From positions 1 through 40,616 of the forward strand of contig NZ_QFAY01000025.1 in the NCBI RefSeq assembly GCF_017884005.1: 40,616 bases of DNA, written 5' to 3'. This DNA comes from Streptococcus panodentis. GTDB lineage: Bacteria; Bacillota; Bacilli; Lactobacillales; Streptococcaceae. A program made the position numbers and the translations under genes. This document shows, piece by piece, positions 18,031 through 25,333 of this stretch. Position 1 is the stretch's first letter. Each line of letters opens with the position of its first letter. The notes under the pieces were generated by a model. The model was not told where the DNA came from and did not search any database. It was given only the letters and a program-made list of their open reading frames with translations.

Positions 18031-18034
18031 TTTC

Positions 18035-18067
18035 AGAAGACCTAGATTCATTCTAGGTCTTCTTTTT
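18035..18067 (+). terminator. Terminator after the ArsR-like gene
   Basis: Perfect 12-bp stem AGAAGACCTAGA/TCTAGGTCTTCT with a short loop and a T run. Confidence 0.92.
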
Positions 18068-18142
18068 GTAAAACAACAATCTAACAAAAATTTGACAATC
18101 GATTAATTAATTGTTATAATTTGTTAAACAAAAATCTAACAA
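18066..18142 (+). promoter_or_regulatory. MFS promoter flanked by two copies of a 22-bp site
   Basis: The promoter is fully consensus: TTGACA (18092-18097), 17 bp, TATAAT (18115-18120). A 22-bp sequence of the form TTGTWAAACAAM-AATCTAACAA occurs at 18066-18087 (upstream of the -35) and at 18121-18142 (over the start point), identical at 20 of 22 positions, 55 bp apart. In the second copy TTGTTA and TAACAA form an inverted repeat. Likely operators of the upstream ArsR-like protein. Confidence 0.65.
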
Positions 18143-18160
18143 GAGTAAAGGAGATGCCGT

Positions 18161-19402
18161 ATGATTGTTTTTGCAAAAAACAAAAATTTTCGCCAGTTGC
18201 TCATCAATCAATGGATTTCAGGTTTTGGAGACATTGTTTTTTATTTGGCTTTGATGAACTATGTTTCCGCCTATTCCTTTGCTCCACTTGCGGTTTTATT
18301 GATTTCTCTTTCTGAAACGCTACCTCAGTTAATTCAAGTTTTTACTGGAGTTGCGGCGGACTTTCAGAAGAATCGCATCCGCAAGTGCCTGCTGATACAG
18401 CTCGGCAAGGTGATTTTATATGGTTTGGTGATGCTTATGCTGCTGAGGCAGAATTTTTCCCTTGTCGCTTTGCTTGTGATCTGTCTGGTTAATTTCCTGT
18501 CGGACAGCATGAGTTATTTTTCAGGTGCCATGCTGACCCCAGTTTATGTAAAGGTGATTAAGCAAGATATGACCTCTGCAATGGGCTTTCGGCAGGCTAG
18601 TATGAGTTTGGTTCATATTTTGGGGAATCTAGCTGGCGGTTTTCTCATTGCTTGGATGAGTATTGGAGCTTTGACAGGACTAAATGCTCTGACATTCTTG
18701 CTAGCTTACCTTGGGTTTTGGCATATTAGTAAAAGCTTACAGGACTTAGAACCGGAGTTCAGCAGTGCCAAGGAGCTAAATAGAGAAAATTATTGGCAGC
18801 ATTTATTGAATTCTCTTAAAGTCTTGCTGGGATTGAAAAACGTTGTGAGGTTGTTATTGGTTTCAACCTTTGGGCAGGTCACTCTGAACATTCTGACGCC
18901 AGTAGCGACTCTTTTATTGCTGAAAAGGCCTTTTTGGAATCTGCAGGTCGGTCAGTCCATTGCCGTGTTAATTGTTCTAAGTTCCGCTGGTCTGATCTTA
19001 GGAAATATTTTGAGTGGCGGTTTGCTGAAAAAACTTTCGACTAAGCTTGCTATGTATAGTAGCCAAGTATGTGAAGGTTTTATTCTTTGCGGTTTTTTCT
19101 GGCAAAACTTTTTACTTGTCCTGATAGCGAGCTTTGCTTGCTCAGTTACAGTCGGTCTGCTGAGTCCTAGATTGCAGAAATCTGTATTCAGTATGATTCC
19201 AGAAGAAGCAATGGGAGCCATCCAGTCGGCTATTAATCTATTTAGTATGGCTGTTCCGAGTGTTTTATCCATGCTGTTAATAGCTCTTGCCAGCAGTTTG
19301 GGGGTTATTTATATTCTCCTCCCGCTTGTGTTAATGCTGGCACTGTCTTTCTACTTGATTATTCCAATGAAGAACTTGAAGGCAGATTCGGATAGCTGTT
19401 GA
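18161..19402 (+). CDS. MFS transporter, probable exporter
   Basis: A 413-residue major facilitator with about ten to twelve membrane segments. It resembles the MFS_3 group (EntS/Mef-like exporters): short N-terminus, N-terminal ISGFGDIVFYLALMNYV, then the loop ADFQKNRIRKCLL in the position of the A-like motif. The substrate is unknown; drug, siderophore or peptide export are options. ATG 18161 follows AAAGGAGA. It sits behind a perfect promoter with twin 22-bp sites, so it should be strongly repressed and inducible (inference). A terminator stem begins over its stop codon. Confidence 0.85.
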   Translation: MIVFAKNKNFRQLLINQWISGFGDIVFYLALMNYVSAYSFAPLAVLLISLSETLPQLIQVFTGVAADFQKNRIRKCLLIQLGKVILYGLVMLMLLRQNFSLVALLVICLVNFLSDSMSYFSGAMLTPVYVKVIKQDMTSAMGFRQASMSLVHILGNLAGGFLIAWMSIGALTGLNALTFLLAYLGFWHISKSLQDLEPEFSSAKELNRENYWQHLLNSLKVLLGLKNVVRLLLVSTFGQVTLNILTPVATLLLLKRPFWNLQVGQSIAVLIVLSSAGLILGNILSGGLLKKLSTKLAMYSSQVCEGFILCGFFWQNFLLVLIASFACSVTVGLLSPRLQKSVFSMIPEEAMGAIQSAINLFSMAVPSVLSMLLIALASSLGVIYILLPLVLMLALSFYLIIPMKNLKADSDSC

Positions 19403-19422
19403 ATGGCAGCTGTCTTATTTTT
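19391..19422 (+). terminator. Terminator overlapping the MFS stop codon
   Basis: GATAGCTG (19391-19398) and CAGCTGTC (19407-19414) with the stop codon in the loop, followed by TTATTTTT. Confidence 0.75.
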
Positions 19423-19459
19423 CTGCTTTGAAGAGACTTCTGATTTTTCAGGTCATTTT

Positions 19460-19468
19460 TGGTATAAT
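19460..19468 (+). promoter_or_regulatory. Extended -10 promoter of the tatD-rnmV operon
   Basis: TTGGTATAAT with TATAAT at 19463-19468; TG is present one base upstream. No clear -35. Confidence 0.6.
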
Positions 19469-19497
19469 AAAGGACAGGAAATACAAGGAAGTAAACC

Positions 19498-20268
19498 ATG
19501 AGGATTTTTGATACACACACGCATTTGAATGTGGAAGAATTTGCCGGCCGGGAGGCGGAAGAGCTGGAACTGGCTGCAGAGATGGGAGTGGTCCTGCACA
19601 ATGTGGTGGGCTTTGACCGGCCGACCATCGAGCGGGCCTTGGAGCTGGCGGACCGCTATGACCAGCTCTATGCCACCCTGGGCTGGCATCCGACTGAGGC
19701 TGGCAGCTATGATGACCAGGTTGAAAGCTATCTGCTGGATAAGCTTCGCCATCCTAAGGTGGTGGCGCTGGGCGAGATTGGGCTGGATTATCACTGGATG
19801 ACAGCGCCCAAGGAAGTGCAGGAGCGGGTTTTCCGCCGGCAGATTCAGCTGTCGAAAGAGCTGGATCTGCCCTTTGTGGTTCATACCCGCGATGCTTTGG
19901 AAGACACCTATGCGGTGATCAAGAGCGAGGGCGTCGGACCTCGCGGCGGCATCATGCACTCTTACTCAGGCTCTTTGGAAATGGCAGAGCGCTTTGTCGA
20001 GCTGGGCATGAGCATTTCCTTTTCTGGTGTGGTGACTTTTAAAAAGGCGGCCGATATTCAGGAAGCAGCGAGCCAGCTGCCGCTGGATAAGATACTGGTC
20101 GAGACGGATGCGCCCTATCTGGCACCGGTGCCCAAGCGTGGCCGCGAAAATAAGACGGCCTATACCCGCTATGTGGTGGAGAAAATTGCAGAGCTCCGCG
20201 GTTTGACCGTGGAAGAAACAGCGCAGGCAACTTATGCTAATGCAAAGAAGGTGTTTGGCCTTGACTGA
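19498..20268 (+). CDS. tatD: TatD family metal-dependent DNase
   Basis: A 256-residue TIM-barrel hydrolase of the TatD/YcfH type. The metal ligands are visible: HTH (residues 6-8), the Glu in GEIGLDY, the His in VHTRDA, the His in IMHSYSG and the Asp in ETDAPYL. Members are 3'-5' DNases/RNases implicated in DNA repair or fragmentation. ATG 19498 follows AAGGAAG. It opens an operon and overlaps rnmV by 8 nt, the tatD-rnmV-ksgA order being conserved in Firmicutes. Confidence 0.93.
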   Translation: MRIFDTHTHLNVEEFAGREAEELELAAEMGVVLHNVVGFDRPTIERALELADRYDQLYATLGWHPTEAGSYDDQVESYLLDKLRHPKVVALGEIGLDYHWMTAPKEVQERVFRRQIQLSKELDLPFVVHTRDALEDTYAVIKSEGVGPRGGIMHSYSGSLEMAERFVELGMSISFSGVVTFKKAADIQEAASQLPLDKILVETDAPYLAPVPKRGRENKTAYTRYVVEKIAELRGLTVEETAQATYANAKKVFGLD

Positions 20269-20839
20269 GAAAATAAAGATTTCGGAAGTTCTGGTCGTTG
20301 AAGGCAAGGACGACACGGCCAATCTCCGCCGTTTCTATGAGGTGGATACTTACGAGACCCGGGGTTCTGCCATCAATGAAGAGGATTTGGAGCGGATTGA
20401 CAAGCTCAATGCCCTGCGGGGGGTCATTGTCTTTACCGATCCCGACTACAATGGCGAGCGCATCCGCCGGATTATTATGGAGGCGGTGCCGACGGCCAAA
20501 CATGCCTTTCTCAGGCGAGGGGAGGCAGCGCCCAAGTCCAAGAGCAAGGGCCGCTCACTGGGTGTAGAACACGCTTCTTTTGAAGACCTGCAGGCAGCCC
20601 TGAGCGGAGTGGTCGGCCATTTTGACGATGAGGAAAATTTTGATATTAGCAAGAGCGACCTGCTGCGGCTGGGCCTGCTCATGGCTTCTGACAGCCGCCA
20701 GCGCCGGGAATTTCTGGGCGAGGAACTCCGCATCGGCTATTCCAACGGCAAGCAGCTGCTCAAGCGGCTGGAGCTCTTTGGAGTGACCTTGGCAGAGGTG
20801 GAAGCGGCCATGTCTGCCTACCCTCAGGAAGGGAGATGA
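20261..20839 (+). CDS. rnmV: Ribonuclease M5
   Basis: A 192-residue Toprim nuclease that finishes the 5S rRNA ends. The Toprim residues are present: VVEGKDD (about 12-18) and the DPD of FTDPDYNGER, followed by KSKGRSLGVEHA and the C-terminal RIGYSNGKQLLKRLELFG block. The start is set at TTG 20261 because it gives MTEKIKISEVLVVEG, the usual family N-terminus, and overlaps tatD by 8 nt; an in-frame ATG at 20234 would add nine unconserved residues. Confident on function, less so on the exact start. Confidence 0.92.
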   Translation: MTEKIKISEVLVVEGKDDTANLRRFYEVDTYETRGSAINEEDLERIDKLNALRGVIVFTDPDYNGERIRRIIMEAVPTAKHAFLRRGEAAPKSKSKGRSLGVEHASFEDLQAALSGVVGHFDDEENFDISKSDLLRLGLLMASDSRQRREFLGEELRIGYSNGKQLLKRLELFGVTLAEVEAAMSAYPQEGR

Positions 20840-20843
20840 GAGC

Positions 20844-21596
20844 ATGCAAGAAGGCTTGATTGAAAATGCGGTCTTTTATCTGCAGAATCCCTCTGCTGAA
20901 AAAGGGACGGATCAAGCGGTCATAAGCGAAAACGATGAGGAAATTCCGGATTTTTGGTATTTTCTCTGGGATCAAGAGAGTCTGGAGGCAGCCATTGATA
21001 TGTGGCGGCTGGGAGGAGAGCTTCTCCAGCACGGGCATCTTGACCGCTTTGATTCGCTGGATCAGAAGCAGGCTTTTGAGCTCCGGCTTCCCTATGAAAA
21101 GGCCCTGCAGAATGCCCAAAGGCATCGGAACTTTATCAGAGAGCACTTTCCTGATGCTGTCAGTGATTATGATGTCTTTGTCCAGTTGGTTGAGCTCAAT
21201 GGCAGAGCGGATGATGTGTGCTGTTTTGACCTGTCTGACCTGCTTTATCTGGAGGAGGACTTTGAGCCAGCCATGCAGGAAATCAGGGCGAAATTTAAAA
21301 CCCTGGACCAAAATCTGCAGCCGGGCTCGGATCAGTTTCGGATGACAGAGGATTTGAAGCTTTACGCGACAGGCGATATGGTGATTTATGCTGTCGGAGA
21401 TGAGCGGAAAGTCACAGAGGCAGCATTTTCCTCTCAGCACCTGAACGTGCTGGAAAGGGGAGACAGGGACAGGGAGGCAGAGAAGGCGGACCAGATGATT
21501 GGACAAAGTTCATCAGACGGGCAAGGCCTGGCCATCGTCATATTGCTGGTACTGCTTGTGGGGCTGCTGTTTGCCCTTGGTATCATTCATTTTTGA
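20844..21596 (+). CDS. Tail-anchored acidic protein of unknown function
   Basis: A 250-residue protein that I do not recognise. The first ~215 residues are acidic and soluble-looking (DEEIPDFWYFLWDQESLEAA, SDYDVFVQLVELNGRADDV), followed by a single C-terminal hydrophobic segment (GLAIVILLVLLVGLLFALGI) with almost nothing after it, so it looks tail-anchored with the bulk in the cytosol. No signal peptide. It starts 4 nt after rnmV behind GGGAGATGAGAGC and lies in the tatD-to-ksgA operon, where it is not part of the conserved set. The possible function cannot be read from the sequence. Confidence 0.7.
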   Translation: MQEGLIENAVFYLQNPSAEKGTDQAVISENDEEIPDFWYFLWDQESLEAAIDMWRLGGELLQHGHLDRFDSLDQKQAFELRLPYEKALQNAQRHRNFIREHFPDAVSDYDVFVQLVELNGRADDVCCFDLSDLLYLEEDFEPAMQEIRAKFKTLDQNLQPGSDQFRMTEDLKLYATGDMVIYAVGDERKVTEAAFSSQHLNVLERGDRDREAEKADQMIGQSSSDGQGLAIVILLVLLVGLLFALGIIHF

Positions 21597-21613
21597 TAGA
21601 AAGCGTGATTGTC

Positions 21614-22456
21614 ATGAAAAAAGCCCTTATTACAGGCGGCAACAGCGGGATTGGCTATCAGGCCGTCAAACAATTAGCGGAGAAAGGCTGGCAGGTGACC
21701 ATGCTTTGCCGGAGAAAAGAGGCGGCGGAGCGGGCCTGTCAGGAAATTATCCAGCAAACAGGCCATCCTCATGTGAGCTATCTGCTGGCTGATCTTGCCG
21801 ATATGGAGAGCATCCGGCAGGCGGTCAGCCGCTACAGGCAGGAGCAGCAGACCTTGGATGTCTTGATAAACAATGCGGCGGATTTTGACTTATCGGTCAA
21901 GGAGCCCATCATCACCAAAGACGGGCTGGAAAAGCAGTTTGCGACCAATGTGGCAGCGCCTTTTCTGCTCTCGCAGCTTCTCAGAGATTTGCTGGAGCAG
22001 TCTGAGGACGGCCGGATTCTCAATATTTCCTCTCAGGGACTGATGCTCTATCCCTTCCTCAAGCTGGATTTTGATAATTTAAAGGGACAAAAGCATTACA
22101 GTCCTGCCCAGACTTACTATCAGAACAAGCTGGCCCTTCTGATGCTTTCGCTCTATCTGCGCAGGCAGTGGACAGCCATCAAGATTCAGGCTGTCCGTGT
22201 GACTAATGTCAAGGTGGATATGAGGCGCTATGCCCATCTCAAAGTTTTGGCAAGGAAGCTCTATAAAATCAAATCCAAGTTTTCCATCAGCCCTGAGCAA
22301 ATGGCAAGAGTTTATACAATGCTAGCCACAGAGGACGGCTATGAAGGCTTTCTTTACAATGAAAAATGCCGAGAGGTCAAGGCCAATTCCTTTGCCTATC
22401 AGGAGGCGGAGCAGGAAAAACTCTGTGAACTGTTAGAGCAGCTGACTTCCAAATAA
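21614..22456 (+). CDS. Short-chain dehydrogenase/reductase (retinol dehydrogenase-like)
   Basis: A 280-residue SDR with the cofactor motif GGNSGIG (residues 8-14), an NNA motif (LINNAADFD), a catalytic Ser in LNISSQG and Tyr168/Lys172 in YYQNK. An Arg-rich CRRKEAAE after the second strand suggests NADP(H). The substrate is unknown. The start at ATG 21614 is preferred over a TTG at 21593 because MKKALITGG begins the fold directly; the RBS is weak. It is inserted with the tail-anchored gene between rnmV and ksgA, and its stop lies 20 nt before ksgA. Confidence 0.85.
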   Translation: MKKALITGGNSGIGYQAVKQLAEKGWQVTMLCRRKEAAERACQEIIQQTGHPHVSYLLADLADMESIRQAVSRYRQEQQTLDVLINNAADFDLSVKEPIITKDGLEKQFATNVAAPFLLSQLLRDLLEQSEDGRILNISSQGLMLYPFLKLDFDNLKGQKHYSPAQTYYQNKLALLMLSLYLRRQWTAIKIQAVRVTNVKVDMRRYAHLKVLARKLYKIKSKFSISPEQMARVYTMLATEDGYEGFLYNEKCREVKANSFAYQEAEQEKLCELLEQLTSK

Positions 22457-22476
22457 AAAATTAGAAAAGAGACAAC

Positions 22477-23352
22477 ATGCGTATCGCAGACTACAGTGTG
22501 ACCCGGGCCGTGCTGGAGCGCCACGGGTTTACCTTTAAAAAATCTTTCGGTCAGAATTTCCTGACTGACACCAATATTCTCCAGAAAATTGTGGGTACGG
22601 CTGAGATTGATGAGCAGGTCAATGTCATCGAAATCGGGCCCGGTATTGGAGCCTTGACCGAGTTTTTAGCAGAGAGAGCGGCCGAGGTCATGGCCTTTGA
22701 GATTGATGAGCGGCTGGTGCCGATTTTGGCCGATACCCTGCGGGATTTTGACAATGTTCAGGTGGTCAATCAGGACATTCTCAAGGTGGATCTGGCTCAG
22801 TACATAGCTGAGTTTAAAAATCCTGATCTGCCCATCAAGGTGGTGGCCAACCTGCCCTACTATATCACGACGCCTATCCTCATGCACCTGATTGAGAGCG
22901 GCATTCCTTTCAGTGAGTTTGTCGTTATGATGCAGAAGGAAGTAGCCGACCGGATTTCGGCCCAGCCCAAGACCAAGGCCTACGGCAGCCTGTCCATTGC
23001 GGTTCAGTATTATATGACGGCCAAGATCGCTTTTGTCGTGCCGCGAACCGTCTTTGTCCCTGCGCCCAATGTGGACTCGGCCATTCTCAAGATGGTGCGG
23101 CGGGAGCAGCCGGCTGTTGAGGTGAGTGACGAGAAATTTTTCTTTAAGGTGGCCAAGGCTAGCTTTGCCCACCGCCGCAAAACCCTCTGGAATAACCTGA
23201 CCAGTGCTTTTGGCAAGTCAGAAGAGACCAAGGCTCAGCTGACAGCAGCCTTGGAAGCTGCTCAGCTGTCTCCCAGCGTCCGCGGAGAAGCGCTGGATTT
23301 GGAAGAATTTGCCCGCTTGGCGGCTGGTCTTTTGGCGGCCGGACTGAAATAG
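22477..23352 (+). CDS. ksgA: 16S rRNA (adenine1518/1519-N6)-dimethyltransferase
   Basis: A 291-residue KsgA/RsmA methyltransferase that dimethylates two adjacent adenines near the 3' end of 16S rRNA during small-subunit assembly. The SAM motif [11 protein letters not shown] (GPGIG at 54-58) and the catalytic NLPYY (125-129) are intact, with FGQNFLTD near the N-terminus. Length is standard. Loss of this enzyme gives kasugamycin resistance. It closes the tatD operon and has a long terminator; the T7SS locus begins right after it. Confidence 0.97.
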   Translation: MRIADYSVTRAVLERHGFTFKKSFGQNFLTDTNILQKIVGTAEIDEQVNVIEIGPGIGALTEFLAERAAEVMAFEIDERLVPILADTLRDFDNVQVVNQDILKVDLAQYIAEFKNPDLPIKVVANLPYYITTPILMHLIESGIPFSEFVVMMQKEVADRISAQPKTKAYGSLSIAVQYYMTAKIAFVVPRTVFVPAPNVDSAILKMVRREQPAVEVSDEKFFFKVAKASFAHRRKTLWNNLTSAFGKSEETKAQLTAALEAAQLSPSVRGEALDLEEFARLAAGLLAAGLK

Positions 23353-23354
23353 GA

Positions 23355-23399
23355 ATACCCTTTTAGTTGGATTTGTCTCCAGCTAAGAGGGTGTTTTTT
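23355..23399 (+). terminator. Strong terminator after ksgA
   Basis: A 16-bp stem with some wobbles (ATACCCTTTTAGTTGG with CCAGCTAAGAGGGTGT), an 8-nt loop and a T run. Confidence 0.9.
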
Positions 23400-23499
23400 C
23401 TTTTAGGAAAAAACAGAATAAAAAATTTCTTATTTGAGAAAATCGCGAAAAGAGAAAAATAGATGGTAGACTAAGGGTGGTTAGACGATTTAGTCTAGT

Positions 23500-23849
23500 C
23501 ATACTCTTTGAAAATCTCTTCAAACTAAATCAGCCATTCCAGTGCAATCTGCGGCTGATTTGTGCAGGAGTCAGAGAAAGCCTTCTGGGATTTTTCGGGA
23601 TACGGCAGCAGGTACTGCCGCGGTGTCCGCTCCTGCTCATACTCAATGAAAATCGAAATCAGGCGAGGCAGTGAGACGCTCAAAAGCTCCGGTGGGATTT
23701 TTGAGGCTGCGGACAGGCTCTTTGGCGCAAACTGCCTTTGCTCGGTCTGCAACTTCCAACAGCTATTCTGACTCTTGGTGCTGCCAAAGGTTGCTTTTGA
23801 TTTTTGAGGAGTAGGCGTTTGCTGCTGATGTTCTTTGAGTATTACTATA
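23500..23849 (-). repeat. BOX-like composite repeat element
   Basis: The left end (TACTCTTTGAAAATCTCTTC) matches the reverse complement of a streptococcal boxC end, and the right end near 23822-23843 (GCTGATGTTCTTTGAGTATT) resembles a reversed boxA. A boxA-like TACTCAATGAAAATC lies inside at about 23639, so two elements may be nested. Hairpins inside include AAATCAGCC/GGCTGATTT (23527-23561) and a CTCAAAA...TTTTGAG stem near 23689 that recurs in the 29 kb element. The whole gap from 23400 to 23949 has no gene that I can support. Confidence 0.6.
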
Positions 23850-23853
23850 TCGC

Positions 23854-23904
23854 CATTTAGTTTGTCTTTTATTCCGTCGTTAACTGGCCTTGCTTTAACA
23901 GTCC
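23854..23904 (+). repeat. 51-bp direct repeat, copy A (left of LXG module 1)
   Basis: Matches 27128-27178 at 45 of 51 positions by my alignment; shared core GCCTTGCT.TAACAGTCC. It ends 45 bp before the esxA1 start. The following CTAAAAGCAAA..AAAAGACTATA (23904-23927) also recurs at 27286-27309. Confidence 0.7.
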
Positions 23905-23949
23905 TAAAAGCAAACTAAAAGACTATAACACAATAAAAGGAGAAGAATC

Positions 23950-24243
23950 ATGGCTAAAGTTTCATTGTCACCAGAAGAACTTATTGCACAGGCGGGGGTC
24001 TATTCAAGAGCCCGCGACCAAATCGATGCAGCAATCAAGGCTGTTCAGGGAGCAAATGGCGAAATGCAGTCACACTGGGAAGGCAGCGCCTTTAATTCTT
24101 ATCTGCAGCAGTATGATCAGCTGCAAAGCGAAGTAGTGAAGTTTGAAGAGCTGCTGACCTCCATCAATCAGCAGCTGAAGAGCTATGCCAACACAGTGTC
24201 TCAGCGCGATGCAGCGGATGCCAGCAGCTTTGGCTTGCATTAG
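23950..24243 (+). CDS. esxA: WXG100 protein, EsxA-like (copy 1)
   Basis: A 97-residue helical-hairpin protein of the ESAT-6/WXG100 family, the typical secreted substrate and co-factor of type VII secretion. The turn motif WEG is at residues 43-45, with two amphipathic helices around it; there is no signal peptide. Strong RBS AAAGGAGA. About 81 of 97 residues match copy 2 at 28761. It opens cargo module 1 and is followed by a terminator, so it is likely made in excess over the LXG protein. It lies about 10 kb from the machine genes. Confidence 0.93.
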   Translation: MAKVSLSPEELIAQAGVYSRARDQIDAAIKAVQGANGEMQSHWEGSAFNSYLQQYDQLQSEVVKFEELLTSINQQLKSYANTVSQRDAADASSFGLH

Positions 24244-24255
24244 GATTCTAAGAAT

Positions 24256-24290
24256 AGAGGGCTGGGATGATGTCCTGGTCCTCTTTCTTT
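24256..24290 (+). terminator. Terminator/attenuator between esxA1 and the rest of module 1
   Basis: A 12-bp stem with wobbles (AGAGGGCTGGGA with TCCTGGTCCTCT) followed by TTCTTT. The same element precedes the DUF5082-like gene of module 2 at 29468. A second perfect hairpin CTCCAACAGCC/GGCTGTTGGAG follows at 24296-24322. Confidence 0.7.
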
Positions 24291-24426
24291 AATGGCTCCA
24301 ACAGCCTTTCGGGCTGTTGGAGGCTGCAGCTAAAGAAAACAGGTGTCCAGCAGCCGGGGGTTCATCAAAGAGGCTGGCCTTGCCATCTTTGATTTTCAAA
24401 AAACGATCACAGAAAGGAGTGCAGAA

Positions 24427-24852
24427 ATGGCCGATACTTCAGCAGCTCATTATCAACATTTAGCAAGTCAGGCATCCACAAGCTATCATCAGGCGATGTC
24501 TCAGAAAGCTGCGGTTGATGCACAAATTTCTCGCTTAGAAACCGCCAAAACAAACCTAAAGAAAGAAATCAATCATTTCCAAAGCGATGTGATTGGCAAA
24601 ATGTCTAAGATTGAAGGAGAGGATTCCTCACAATTCAAGGGCGAACGTAAAAATAAATACACGGAACAGCAAGCTTTGGTCAGTTCCGCGGCATCGAAAA
24701 ATAAAAGCAGCCATGACAGTAATTTGTCCAGTATTGCAGCAAAAATTGCGGAATTGCAGAGTCAGTCTGCCAGTCTGCAGTCTGCAGCCAGCACAGCTTA
24801 TAACCAGATGGTCTCTTATCAGGCCTCTGCTCAAGCAGCCAATACAGAATAG
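24427..24852 (+). CDS. DUF5082/YwqH-like coiled-coil protein (module 1)
   Basis: A 141-residue, almost wholly helical, Ser/Ala/Gln-rich protein (AAVDAQISRLETAKTNLKKE, then IAAKIAELQSQSASLQSAAS) with no signal peptide. It resembles the DUF5082/YwqH family encoded beside LXG toxins in Bacillus (ywqH-ywqI-ywqJ), so it is probably a partner of LXG1. Its paralogue of equal length lies at 29530. ATG 24427 is 7 nt after AAGGAG; an in-frame start at 24343 would run through a hairpin region and is not shared by the paralogue. Family call is by pattern and gene order. Confidence 0.75.
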   Translation: MADTSAAHYQHLASQASTSYHQAMSQKAAVDAQISRLETAKTNLKKEINHFQSDVIGKMSKIEGEDSSQFKGERKNKYTEQQALVSSAASKNKSSHDSNLSSIAAKIAELQSQSASLQSAASTAYNQMVSYQASAQAANTE

Positions 24853-24864
24853 AGAGGGAAGCGG

Positions 24865-25149
24865 ATGGTAAAGACAGGTACAGATTATGCAGCATGGCAA
24901 TCGCTTTTGGGCTCCACCAGAAGCCTCTGTGATGGGCTGGAGGCCCTAAATATAGACGATTTGCAGTTTTCATCGACAGACCTGAAGCCGTTCACTGGCT
25001 TTATCGCTGCGATTGCCCATTTTAACAATAGCAAAAGAAGCTATATGCGCTATCTTTTCGATGATTTGGACAATATGGACACGGTAGGGCTAAATAAGGC
25101 AAAGGATGACCGCAGGCAGGCTGAGGCTAGAGGGTATAAGATGCAGTAG
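24865..25149 (+). CDS. Small helical LXG-partner protein (module 1)
   Basis: A 94-residue protein beginning MVKTGTDYAAWQSLLGS, paralogous to the protein at 29970 (shared K-TGTDYA-W start, PFTGF in the middle, KAKDDRRQAEARG-type end). It has no signal peptide or WXG motif. Size and position between the DUF5082-like and LXG genes match the small helical partners (Lap or YwqI/DUF5344 type) that bind the LXG domain before secretion in other T7SSb loci. Exact family not assigned. Confidence 0.65.
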   Translation: MVKTGTDYAAWQSLLGSTRSLCDGLEALNIDDLQFSSTDLKPFTGFIAAIAHFNNSKRSYMRYLFDDLDNMDTVGLNKAKDDRRQAEARGYKMQ

Positions 25150-25156
25150 TATTTTC

Positions 25157-25321
25157 GCCCTTCTTCAAACTGGATTCCATTCTTTCAATTTTAACCCTAC
25201 GCGCCGTCAGCTTCGTGCAGGAGGGAGAGAAAGCTCTGGAGGAATGCTCGTGACAGGCCGGGAAAGCAGCAGCCATCCTGTCTGCTCCTGCCAAGTGTGC
25301 ATGTTCATAGTTTGAGTATAA
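25157..25321 (-). repeat. Degenerate BOX-like element between module 1 genes
   Basis: Left part CTTCTTCAAACTGG and CGCCGTCAGC resemble reversed boxC; right part CATGTTCATAGTTTGAGTAT resembles reversed boxA and is preceded by the recurring GTCTGCTCCTGC. It occupies the place where module 2 has the DUF4176 gene. Confidence 0.45.
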
Positions 25322-25333
25322 AAGGAGAACATC

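Noticed and set aside
23400..23949. Possible small genes in the gap before esxA1
   Set aside because: The short frames here lie in BOX-like repeats and hairpins and have no RBS or recognisable product.
24343..24426. Extended N-terminus for the module 1 DUF5082-like protein
   Set aside because: It crosses the hairpin region, lacks an RBS and is not shared by the equal-length paralogue at 29530.
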